From Danio rerio (Eukaryota; Chordata; Actinopteri; Cypriniformes; Danionidae): a DNA stretch of 64,000 nt. The stretch lies in assembly GCF_049306965.1 (NCBI RefSeq), contig NC_133180.1, positions 26,674,501-26,738,500 on the forward strand, read 5' to 3'. A model generated the notes under the pieces. It saw nothing but the letters and a program-made list of their open reading frames with translations. It was not told the origin of the DNA and did not search any database. Numbering within the stretch: the first letter of the stretch is position 1; every line of letters begins with the position of its first letter. Positions 46,028-56,781 of the stretch are shown one piece after another. The position numbers and the translations under genes are program-made.

Positions 46028-47207
46028 CCCCCTGTACATAAATATGTGCATATATTTTATTTATTATAGAACAAATGGACTTGTGCGCTCCTTTACAAAT
46101 GTAATGCAATATTAAAGGGTTTGTGCTGAGCAGTGTAGTTTAGTGCAGCTATTAAACCTTTCCTTTATGGTTTACTACTAACAAGTGCAGGAGCTATCAG
46201 GAGCCCCCACAGAGCCATTAGCAGTGTGAAAAACTGTGAGGAGACAAAAGCTTCACCCTCAGACTCTTTGAGATATAGAAGCAAAAAGTTTTCTGCCTCT
46301 TATTTAAATATTTATCCTTGTTGAAAACCACGAGAACTAATTGTAACAATTTATTTTCACTAAACAGTCAACAGGCAATGACTGAATCCTGTACTCTTCC
46401 AAAGCAAAAGCATTCAGCACAATTTTAGATTTCAAAAAGTCTCATGTGGACAAAAAACATGTAATGTGTGAACGCTTTCATGCAAATATTTTTATCCAGT
46501 TACACTAATGATTGTCACACTCTCTCTCTCAAAGGCTGTTTTCCGTTCTACATTTTACCACTTGCAGTCACTCAACATTTTATTTCAATTACGCTTGAGT
46601 AATTGGCATTAAAAAATAAACATCTTTGTTTATACCCACAGATCATCCATGTGCGGTTTTCAGTCGATATTGTTGTATGTCAGCAGGTCATGATTATCAT
46701 CCCTTCCTCCTACAGATGAGTGGGAAGCGATCAGATCGCCTCACCTCCTTTGGCCAGATGATCTGTTTCACTCTGAGGTACTACAGTCTTTAAAATACCA
46801 CATTCAGATTTGATCCACTCATCATGTTTGACAGAGATACAGCACAGCTGCCCTCCTAAAACTCTCAGATGCTTAACAGGAATCAGGCTTTCGTTCAGCT
46901 AATTGGAGTTTAGCCTAATATTCCTTCTAACATTTGGCAGTTTGAGTTGAATCAATGTGGGAGAGTGGGAAAGGAAAACCAAAACGAATCCCTTGTTGAG
47001 TCATTATGCTTTTATTTACTTTCTTCTCTGTGTGTTGGTTTTCTGGTATTAATATAACGACATCCTTGTTTCTTCTTAGTTGTTCATCATGACCTTCCAG
47101 AAGCAGATAGAAAAAGAGATTATTAAATCATCACATGCAGATCTTTCTAATATAGGTCACAGGTTCATGCATTACATTATTACTGTAATTAAGAGAGTCT
47201 AACTCAG

Positions 47208-47400
47208 GGGTCACCAAACTTGTTCCTGGAGGGCCGGTGTCCTGCAGATTGTAGCTCCAACCCTAATCAAACACACCTGAACAAGCTGATCAAGGTATTA
47301 CTTGGTATACTTGAAACATCCAGGCAGGTGTGTTGAGGCAAGTTGGAGCTAAACCCTGAAGGGACATCGGCCCTCCAGGACCAAGATTGCTGACCCCTAG
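47208..47400. repeat. Palindromic hAT-like MITE (TCCTGGAG family)
   Basis: CAGGGGTCACCAAACTTGTTCCTGGAGGGCC at the left. At the right, GGCCCTCCAGGACCAAG and TGCTGACCCCTAG. Confidence 0.8.
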
Positions 47401-47505
47401 TCTAAGTAAAAAGCAATCACATCCTCAAAAAAATTGTAAATTTGGAACATTTTCAGTGTTATTGCTGTGTTCTGATTACTTCGCAGCAAGAAAAATCACT
47501 GCTGT

Positions 47506-47523
47506 TTTATTTCAGTTGATCCA
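47506..47523 (-). other. ela3l: Candidate alternative last exon and poly(A) signal of the protease gene
   Basis: On the minus strand, CTCGCTCAG is followed by TGG ATC AAC TGA and, overlapping, AATAAA. The reading Trp-Ile-Asn-stop with an immediate poly(A) signal resembles the very short 3' ends typical of pancreatic protease mRNAs. It is in the phase expected from a donor at 48062. It competes with the read-through end at 48042. Confidence 0.3.
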
Positions 47524-48041
47524 CTGAGCGAGAGGGGTCTGGATGACTTAGTGCAGTCGCAAGGTGAGCAGCATGCAATGCTTTTTAAAGCCCACCCCTA
47601 ACCCTACCCTTCACCGTGAAGTCACAAGCTCCAATGAGTGCATTGTGCCTGACATTGCATCTCTGAGATATGCAATGTCAGTTTGGAAATCCAACTCTGC
47701 ATCCAGATACTATTGCACTGAGCAGCCATATTGGACTCTGAAGTCATGGTTGAGGTTAAGAAATGTTTCTATTTAAAAGATCCTACACTGGGATCTCTGA
47801 ATTTCCACCATTCAAGTCTATGTAACTGCTGGCCTTGACCGCTTGAGATTCATTCAGCATTATTTAGGCATTTCATTCAGGCTTTCTTGCCAAAGAATCA
47901 CATAATTCAGAGTCTCATAGCCCTAAGTAAATTTTCATGTTTTCATCTCAAAATTAAGGTTTTGCATGAATACATCCAATGATCAGGGATTTTTTGGCCC
48001 AAATGGCTTTAGAACTCCATTATGAATATTAATTATATATG

Positions 48042-51000
48042 CTAATAAAGCACCATATGTACCTTGTCAACCCAGTCAGTGAAAGAAGACACGCGGGTGA
48101 AAACAGTAGGCTTCCTAATAGTGTTACAGCCCAAACCAGACACAAAGCTGGCAATACCGTGGACCTCCCAGATGCCGTCAGAGTTCTTGCAGTTCAGAGG
48201 ACCGCCAGAGTCTCCCTGTTGAAGGTTTACAAAAAGTTATTGACACTGAACAAAATAGATATTTTATTTGAATTAGACTTTTAAAATTGACTTGAATTGG
48301 GCTTCTTGAGTGCTATTCCAACTGGTTAACATTGTAAAAAAGATGGCTAATGTGTTTCCACTTCCTTCCGCTGCTTAAAAAGGGAGACAAAACATCCCAT
48401 GTATGGTCACTGTCACCACGTAGCAAGCTGATTTCATTTTTTTATTTTATATTATATTATATTATATTATATTATATTATATTATATTATATTATATTAT
48501 ATTATATTATATTATATTATATTATATTATATTATATCATATTATATTATATTATATTATATTATCATTGTCAATATATACACACCTTTTTAAAGAGCAG
48601 GTAGTTTGACTGTTTACTTTGTTATTTATTGCAGAAAAGAGCTTACTTCATTGTGAGTTGCATCAAATAACAAACTAAAAGCAAAGTTACTGGAATAGTG
48701 AACATTTAAACATAACATAGCATGATAAGAGCTACTGAATTTTTCAGTAGCCACTAGGGGGCAATCAAAATGTTTTTGGATTTACATCAACAGTAACCAT
48801 TTACTTTCATGGAATCTATATTTCCTATTATAAAAGTCAATGGTTACTGGTTTCCAGTTTTCTTCAGAATATTTTATTTTATGTTCAACAGAAGAATGGC
48901 ACTCATAAAGCTTTAAAACTATTTGAGGGTGAGTAATTCGTGAGTACAATTTCATTTTTGGGTGAACTATCCCTTTTAACAACTCATGGGGCATATTTGA
49001 TTTAGCCAATTTATAGACTCAAATGACTGCTGTCTTCACAATTATATTATAATATTGTATTGTACAAATATAATATTGTATCTAAAATATACTCATCATC
49101 AGCTGTTCACATTTTCTTAAAAAAAGCATATACAATTTGCCTCTCAATATTTAGAACATTGTTCTCTCTTAATGAGTTTCCATAAAGAAGTTGCTTAAAG
49201 TTTCTTTCTAAACTAATATATGCCTCACAAATAAAGATGCACATGACAATTAATAAATGACCTCATAAGGATTAACTTTACTCACATTGCATCCAGCGAC
49301 AACACCGTCTCCACCAGCGCAGACCATGGTCTCCTTGACACTGGAGCCCCACCAGTCAAACCTGGAGCAGGTGGCGTGATCCACAGCGGGCATCAGAGCC
49401 TGCTGAAGTTTGTCAGGAAGAGCACCACCAGCTGGGACACAACCAAAGTATGTTGGTTAATACAGTGTACTAATATTATGTGCATGATGTGTCAGGTTTT
49501 GTGTGCAGGAGTACTCACTGGAGAGTCTTCCCCAGCCTGAAATATAGCAAGGGTAGTTGTTTGGGAGGACATCGCCAGGAGCTGGAACACAGCCCAACTG
49601 AATAGTATCACTCAGTGTCACAGGCTCAGCCAACTTGATCAGGGCAATGTCGTTTCTGAATGAAAACAATTGCAACAAATTCATTGTGTTGACGCCCACA
49701 ATCAGTGTCACAAAATAAACCCAAGAGGTTGATCAGGACAAGTTATTATGTGACCATGGACCCTAAAAACTTTTTCTTAAATTTTATGAATATGTTTTTA
49801 TGAATAACCAAAGTACATAGGATAAAATATACCGTTTTTTAAATGCTCAAAATCACAAGAATATAAAGTAAAGTTCATGTTTTATGAAGATACTTAGCAC
49901 ATGTCCAACTGTAAAATAACAAAACTTTATTAATTTATCAAACTTTAAATGCAAATTTCTCCATATATAAATTTTTTGAACCCTCAGTTTTTCAAAAAGC
50001 TGTTTTTCAGCTAAATATTTTCTAATAAAAACAAACCAACAACATTAATGGAAACATATTTATTTAGATTACAGGTTATGTTAAATCTAAATTTCCAAAA
50101 ATTGCCACTTATTGGTTCCGTAATCCACCTTAAATATGACATTTCACAAAATATAATGTTTTGGTTGCACTTTCTATGAAGTCTGTATGCAATGCTCTAT
50201 ACAGATGTTCTGAAAGCAATACAATGCATTCATAATTCTTTGTAAGCAACCGGTAGTTGTGTAATCACTTCGTGGTATGTTTAAAGCATTCAGATGCAAA
50301 AGCTTTCTCAATTTTCTCTGGCTCCTGTTTGTATGTTCAGTATGTTCAGTATTTTGATGAAGAATAGGTTATTTTCAGCGCATTTAAAGTCAAATAACTG
50401 AACATAAACATTGGAGGCTGAGCAAAAAAAATACATTATTTAAAAAAAAATCAGACAGCACTTATAGATTTTCGCATCCAAACTGTTTAGTTTATTTTTT
50501 AAAACATTAACTTCAGTTGCTTAAAGCAGACAAAGAGCACTTTGAACGTTATGTATTGCACGAATGGTGAACATATTCACTGTTAACTATGAGTTTTGCT
50601 TCACAATGTACTGCTAGTTAATGTAATTGCTGTATCAGTTATGGTAAGGGGAATGATTGTGGCATGTTCAATCTGGTCATGCAGAATAAGGCAACTTATT
50701 AGTAAAAGTATTAGTACCCATATGCAAGTTAATAAGCAACTCGCACTGAAAAAAATAATTTAAAGATGATTCTTGGATGTACAATTATTTTTTTTTTAAG
50801 TAGTTGTAAATTATTTATTTGGGCTGAATTTAAACAAACAAATTAAGTTTTACATTACTAAATTTGATTTGTTTGTTTTAAATCAACAAATAAATTGTTT
50901 GCAGCAATTAGGCAGACAATTGTTTTTAGTGTGTATGCCCTACCATATTATACACAAGTTATGAAGCTTTTTATTGGTTTAAACATGACTTTGCATTAAG

Positions 51001-54000
51001 TTCATTAACATATAGCATGATATTGTTTACATTTTTAGAAAGCAACATCAAGATATCAAACTAAATTAAAGCTTATGAAGGTGTGACGTAGTGGCGCAGT
51101 AGGCAGTGCTGTCGTCTCTCAGCAAGAGAGTCGTTGGGTCGCTGGTTCGAACCTAGGCTCAGTTGGTGTTTCTGTGTGGAGTTTACATGTTCTCCCTGCG
51201 TTTGAGTGGGTTTCCTCCGGGTGCTCCGGTTTCCCCCACAGTCCAAAGACATGCGGTACAGGTGAATTGGGTAGGCTAAATTGTCCGTTGTGTGTGTGTG
51301 TGTGTGTGTGTGGATGTTTCCCAGAGATGGGTAGCGGCTGGAAGTGCATCCACTCCGTAAAAATGTGCTGGATAAATTGGTGGTTTATTCCGCTGTGGCG
51401 ACCCCAGATTAATAAAGGGACTAAGCCGACAAGAAAATGAATGAATGAATGAAGCTTATGAATACATTACCTATATGCTTATAATGCATAATAAATACAG
51501 GCTTCATGAAAGTGAGCTAATATTTCCCATGAATGTGTTCTATACACTTCACTAGCCAACAAAGTTTAAAATTAGGTGAATAGAAATATTAAAACTAACT
51601 ACCTTTAATTTAGAAAATGATCAGTCAGTTATATGAGCATGTTTGATGGATTGCCCTGATATAATAACTAATTGACAATCCATCTTTAGCTTAACTGTTA
51701 ATTAATTTAAATATATGAAAATGAGAATATCTAAAACTTACCCAAGAGCAACAAACATTGAGTTCCATTTCTCGTGTACAATGATCTTCTGTGCGCTGAT
51801 GGTCTGGGATCCTTCCTCATTTACTGACAGGTCATGCTTGCCAACTAGCACTCTGTAGTTGCGGCCAGAACTATACGGGAGAGAAAATATATATGAGATT
51901 TTTTATATTTAAAATGAGATTAGTATCCAGAAGTTCACAACACTAATCTGAAAAGGAGTTACTACTAATGAACTAATGAATTTGTCACTGACTAATGAAG
52001 AAGAATATATGAGATGAACACTGGGCTGGACTTTTCTACCTGATGCAGTGAGCAGCAGTCATCACCCAGTTTTCAGCAATGATAGATCCTCCGCAGGTGT
52101 GGTAAAATGAGCTTCCACTCTGATACTGCAGAGAGACCTAATAATGGGACACACAATGAATATATTTAATAATAATAATTCCTTACATTTGTATAGTGCT
52201 TTTCTAGACGCTCAAATCGCTTTACACAATGGAGGGGGATGTCCTCATCCACCACCAGTTTTTTGAAAGACATCCAGGGATTTTTAACGAACACACAGTC
52301 CACATCAATATACTGGGATGTGACAATCGATTTGTGTTGGGACAACATGAATGAATTAAGTTAACTTAACACTTTTAACAAATTTATTTGAACATAAAAA
52401 ATTAAGTTGTCCCAAGGAAATCTGTTGTATTGTTGTAGCTAATTTTAAATAATTAGTTTAAAGGAGCAAAAATAAAAGTTTTTTTTAGTTTGAGAAATAT
52501 TGTCTTGTTTTCAGAAATAATGTCACAATTAAGTGAGTTTTTCCCTAAAATAAGTTAAATAATCATCTAAATCATCTACCAAGGTAAATAAAATAATCTT
52601 GTTTTCCTTTTGAAACAAGCTTATTGTACGCTGAAAAAAAAAATCAAGCAGTACTTTATCAAATTAAACATGTATCTTTCATTTCAGTTTAATATTATTT
52701 GTTTAAGTAATTTAACAGATAATTATTTGTTACTTGTTATTTGTCAAGTAATTTAAGTTCAAAACACAGTTAAATATAAATGTTTTTTTTTATTAGGAGC
52801 TCAACTAAGAAAAATTTGTTTTGACCAATTTTAAGATTACTCACACAGGTTAGTGCATGCGTATTAAACAAAAACTTAGTCATGAACTTAAAAAATATTT
52901 GGCAAATGATTTCTTTTTCATTGGCTCAAGTAATCAAATTTAGCTGAGAATTTAAATTAATTGACTTTCTTCAACAAGACAAATATGCTTTGTTCCAGGT
53001 TATATAAAATTGCTCTCATGGAGATAGAAAATATTGTTTAAGGCAAATTATTTATTTTTCATTGGATCAAGTGATAAAAATGTAGATGTTTATATTACCC
53101 CATTTTTTAAAAAACTGGATAAATGAAAGCTTTTTCCAGTGTACTTACCCCACTGACAGACTGTTTTGCTTGAATTATGTTAATTACTTGGGTAAAAAAA
53201 TGTATTCCAAATGCAGGAATGTAATGAAGGGAGGAAACAGATGCTAAAATTGTGTGGAAAATAAGACAGACCAACACTTTCTCACAGCAATTTTTGATTT
53301 AGTGGCAAATTCATATGTAATTTGTTTGACCTAATTTGTACAGTTGAGTAGGATTTTCTAGTTGGATTTATGGGTGGTAAGGAAAATTGTTTTTCATACC
53401 GATTTTAAAAAAAAATTGTACAACTGAACATATGTATATAGCCGCTAATCTCTCAGAACTGAAAATTCTATCAACAGGGATAGTTCACCCAAAAATGAAA
53501 ATTCTGTCAACATTTACTCTCCCTTTACTTGTTCTGAACTGATTTGACCATCTGTTTTTTTCTTTTTCTTTCTTTTTTTTTTATTCATCACAAAAGAAGA
53601 TATTTTCAAGAAAGCTGCAAAACTGTAACCATTGACTCTCATAGTGTTTGTGTTTCGTTCTATGGAAGCCACTGGTTAGAGGTTTTCAGTTTGATTCAGC
53701 GTTCTTTCTCATGTCTTCTTTAGTGTTCAACAGAAGAAAAACTCTTGGTTTGGAAACACTTGAACTTGAGTAAATAGTGGGTAAATTTTCATTTTGGGGA
53801 AAACTAAGCCTTTAAGTGGCAGACAGAGTTTGACAGAGGTAGAAATGACATGGAATTAGAAATAAAGAATATTTTTCAAAATGTATCATTAAATACCTGC
53901 CAGGGCCAACTGTGCGGTCTTGCTTCCTCTCCATTGACCACACGAGACATGAGAGGCTCAATGGGTGGTTTTCCACACCCAAAGGCTGCAGGAGAAATTC

Positions 54001-54107
54001 AGATTAAAATGTTTGAACTCATAATAGAACAATAACTCTAAGCAGTTGTGGTGTGCAAAAGTCTTACCGCTGGCGATGAGCACTGATGCTAGGATGAGGG
54101 CGAACAT
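48042..54107 (-). CDS. ela3l: Pancreatic serine protease, elastase-3 / chymotrypsin-C type
   Basis: Secreted digestive endopeptidase (trypsin fold, S1 family). Coding exons are 54107-54068, 53985-53897, 52137-52040, 51870-51742, 49655-49519, 49431-49286 and 48215-48042, all in phase. Read to the stop at 48042 the protein is 270 aa. A signal peptide ([13 protein letters not shown]) is followed by a propeptide with the conserved Cys ([11 protein letters not shown]) and the activation site SR|VVNGE. The catalytic triad is present: His in TAAHC, Asp in NDIALIKL and Ser in GDSGGPL. Elastase/CTRC blocks [36 protein letters not shown] and [17 protein letters not shown] are clear. The pocket reads A189, G190 and, in SFVSG, V216, which favours elastase 3 over CTRC (G216). 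An exact paralogue call needs alignment. The final residues VHMVLY run through a GTACAT donor-like site, so a short last exon downstream is possible. Confidence 0.93.
48447..48566. repeat. (ATATT)n pentanucleotide microsatellite
   Basis: About two dozen TATAT/TATTA-phase pentamers with one interruption (ATATC). It lies in the last intron before the 48215 exon of the protease gene. Confidence 0.97.
51080..51451 (+). repeat. DANA-type SINE, full length, in protease intron
   Basis: From GTGTGACGTAGTGGCGCAGT to an AAATGAATGAATG tail. A perfect 11 bp target duplication, AAGCTTATGAA, lies at 51069-51079 and 51452-51462. A (TG)n run at 51288-51312 sits in its variable part. Confidence 0.95.
52172..52335 (-). 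repeat. SINE3-tail-like fragment
   Basis: Minus-strand similarity to the 3' part of SINE3 (AGCGATTTGAGCG.., CACTATACAAATGTAAGG). The 5S-like head is absent. Confidence 0.5.
53478..53815. repeat. GGGATAGTTCACCC MITE
   Basis: Begins GGGATAGTTCACCCAAAAAT and ends with the inverted partner ATTTTCATTTTGGGG..AACTAAGCC. Second partial copy at 54690-54870. In the first intervals upstream of the protease coding exons. Confidence 0.7.
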
Positions 54108-54140
54108 GTTGACTCAGGTCCGCAACACTGGCATCAACTG

Positions 54141-54151
54141 CTTTTTATATC
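54141..54151 (-). promoter_or_regulatory. ela3l: TATA box of the protease gene
   Basis: GATATAAAAAG on the minus strand, 34-44 bases before the ATG. This predicts a very short 5' UTR, usual for pancreatic zymogen genes. Confidence 0.8.
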
Positions 54152-54212
54152 CCTCTCTATCTGTGATGTCACATTGACCACACAATATTCTAAACAATAT
54201 TGCTGAGTATTC

Positions 54213-54230
54213 CACCTGTTATAGCTGGAA
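54213..54230. promoter_or_regulatory. Candidate PTF1 site (E-box plus TC/RBPJ-like half)
   Basis: CACCTG followed after 7 bases by TGGAA, about 110 bases upstream of the ATG. Acinar genes are known to use PTF1 sites of CACCTG plus TGGGAA/TTTCCC at one- or two-turn spacing. The second half is imperfect here. A second E-box (CAGCTG) with TTTCC lies near 54252-54265. Confidence 0.4.
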
Positions 54231-56781
54231 AAACAATTATCAGCCTTTGAACAGCTGCTTTCCTTGAAACCTTTCACATGGCCTTCAAGCACAAACCTCT
54301 GACTTGACTAGTTCTCTTGATTTATATATTAGCATAAGCATACAGTTCTAGACTATCTAGAATTCCCATAAGAAAGAGATCAACCATTGGAAGAAAATGG
54401 GTTTTCATTTTTAATATTTACCTCAGGCAGTTGGTGTGAATCTTCTGCCATTAGTGCAGGTTCTCAAGGTGAGTATGATGAATGTCAATTATTTCTGTGC
54501 AGTATTTTGAAAGTTTAATAAACGTAATTACTAGATAGAATGTATGACAATCTAGCGTGTATACACTACCATCCACACATTTAATACTCTTCAATACTCT
54601 TCATTAATACTTTATTAACACTCTTCAAAGTTGCATTTTAATGAGAAATGTTATTAATGGTAAATGACTAAAAGATGGAAACCTGTAATCGTTGACTTAC
54701 AAAGTATTTATTTTTCTACTATGGATGTCAATGGTTACAGGTTTTCAGCTTTCTTCAAGATAACTTATTTTGTGTTTAACAGAATAAAGAAACTGATCAA
54801 AGGTTTGGAACCACTTGAGGGTGAGTAAATAATGAGTGTATTTTCATTTTTGAGTGAACTATCCATTAATTATCGAGAAAAGTAGTGCTATATTATATCT
54901 TTGGCCATTTTAAAAAGCCTATTGACGATTTAAAAGAATAGCATTTATATAAAATATTTAGCTTTTGTCACACATCATCAGCTTTGTTTAATGCAAAAAT
55001 CTATTAATACACTAAAGACACTCTCACTTTTGAATACAAATGAAAATATTACAGCTCTCACAGACCCAAATTTAGTACTATATATCCCATAGCATATGGG
55101 GTTTGTGAATAATTATTTTTCTCTCTTTGAATAATGTTACATTTGAATGTACCTGTGGTCTTGTATGAAGGAGGTCAGCAGATGGCGAGTTCTCAGAGAA
55201 AAGAGGTTAGCAGCAGGATTGACATACGTCTGTGTTGCTTTTTTTGGCTCTGAAAATTAAGCAAAATTGTAATGCTTAATGAGCACATATTAGTATGTGC
55301 ATTTACATTTATGTGTTTCATACATTTAACACACACACACACACACACATAGTATCCTATGATAAAACACATGTATTGCCCAGCTTGTGTTTTATGATAT
55401 CTCACCATTGAACCATAAAAATGTGTGTACATTCTTATAAAAATATGAATTCATTTATTCATTTTTTTCAGCTTGGTCCCATTATTAATCAGGGGTCGCC
55501 ACAGCAGAATTAACCGCCAACTTATCCAGCATATGTTTTACGCATTTACTTCCAGCTGCAACCCAGCACAGGGAAATACCATACACTCTTGCATTCACGC
55601 ACATACACTATGGCTATTTTAGCTTATTCAATTCACCTATAGCACATGTTTTTGAACTGGGGGGGAAACCAGAGCACCCGGAAGAAACCCACGCATACAT
55701 GGGGAGAACATGCAAACTCCACACAGAAATGCCAACATATTCAGCCTGGGCACACACCAGTGACATTCTTGCTGTAAGGCGACAGTGCTACCCACTGTGC
55801 CACCGTGTCGCCCTTTTAAAAAATATTTTTATGTTAAAAAGATGTTTAGTGTGTGGATTTGAAATTTGTTTATGTAAAATTGCTTGATCTGAACAAAGAC
55901 ACCTTACAGAAACTTTATGGCTTGCTCAAAGCAAAGCCTTTGCAATCTGGGAATTTAAAAGTGTGACTGTTTACTTATGGCTTTTACTCCTAAAACTCAT
56001 TATTCATCCTCACAGGAACTATTGCATCAGATGACCTCATTCAAAGGATAATGTATGAATATTCACCCTTAACGGCCTGCAGAAAACTCATCATCCCACA
56101 TGGAGATGCTTTAATCTCATCTAGATAACAGGGTGTTCCTGAAATCTGTCAAAGATAAAAGAGACCGGAGAGATCATGAGGTTCTTATTGTGCTGCTGTT
56201 GTTCCGTCACCACACTGCTGATCAGTTTAAGGGTTTTGTTATCTCATGGAAAATATCTCAACTCAAAATTGGCTAGAAGGTAATTAATCCATGCAGATTT
56301 GTACTGCTTGTAACCTAATGTTATTTGTTTTCATGACATGATTTCTATCTGTTTTCCCTAAAAGACTAAATGCTCACAGTAATTAACATTTCAGATGGCT
56401 TAAATATGAACTACAGCTTGTTATTGTATATTATCAAATATTAAATTCTCCAAATTGTCACCTAGGCTTCCTAATGTTAGTTTTGGTTTATTGAGCTTAC
56501 TGTGTTTTTGCATTCAATACAAACATGGGGATCAAGCTTTCTAAATAAAATGTGCCAATATGTACACAGCCTAAATATATCTAAATGTAAATAAGTTGTT
56601 ATCATAAAATACTGTTCCACTTTGGTTCTGTACAAGGTCCATTTTGCTAGATTTGGCCCATCCCACCCGGTCATGTGTTCATGGGCCGTCCATCTATTGT
56701 CAGGAACTCTTTGTTCATCTAGTCTACTTCTTCTGCTTAGTGTTTTTTTTTTTAAGATATCAATCCTTAACACCTAAAGTC
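54231..56781. other. Divergent intergenic region between the protease and carotenoid oxygenase genes
   Basis: The two genes run away from each other across about 2.6 kb. It holds a MITE fragment (54690-54870), an AC tract at 55329-55350 and a DANA SINE. The bco2-type promoter must lie near the right end; no TATA box is convincing. Confidence 0.5.
55449..55813 (-). repeat. DANA-type SINE
   Basis: Minus strand, full length but diverged: GGCGACACGGTGGCACAGT head, CTTACAGCAAGAATGTC, GTGGCGACCCCTGATTAATA. Confidence 0.9.

Larger units (their letters stand above)
43793..47505. other. Intergenic region between the CACTA-like pair and the protease gene
   Basis: Holds a CpG-richer patch at about 44470-45020 with a 123-codon open frame (44479-44850) that I cannot assign, two DANA SINEs, and the MITE at 47208-47400. 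The CpG patch could be a promoter, for example for enho on the minus strand, but nothing in the sequence proves it. Confidence 0.45.

Noticed and set aside
48350-48604. Ile/Tyr-rich membrane-like frame
   Set aside because: Translation of the ATATT microsatellite.
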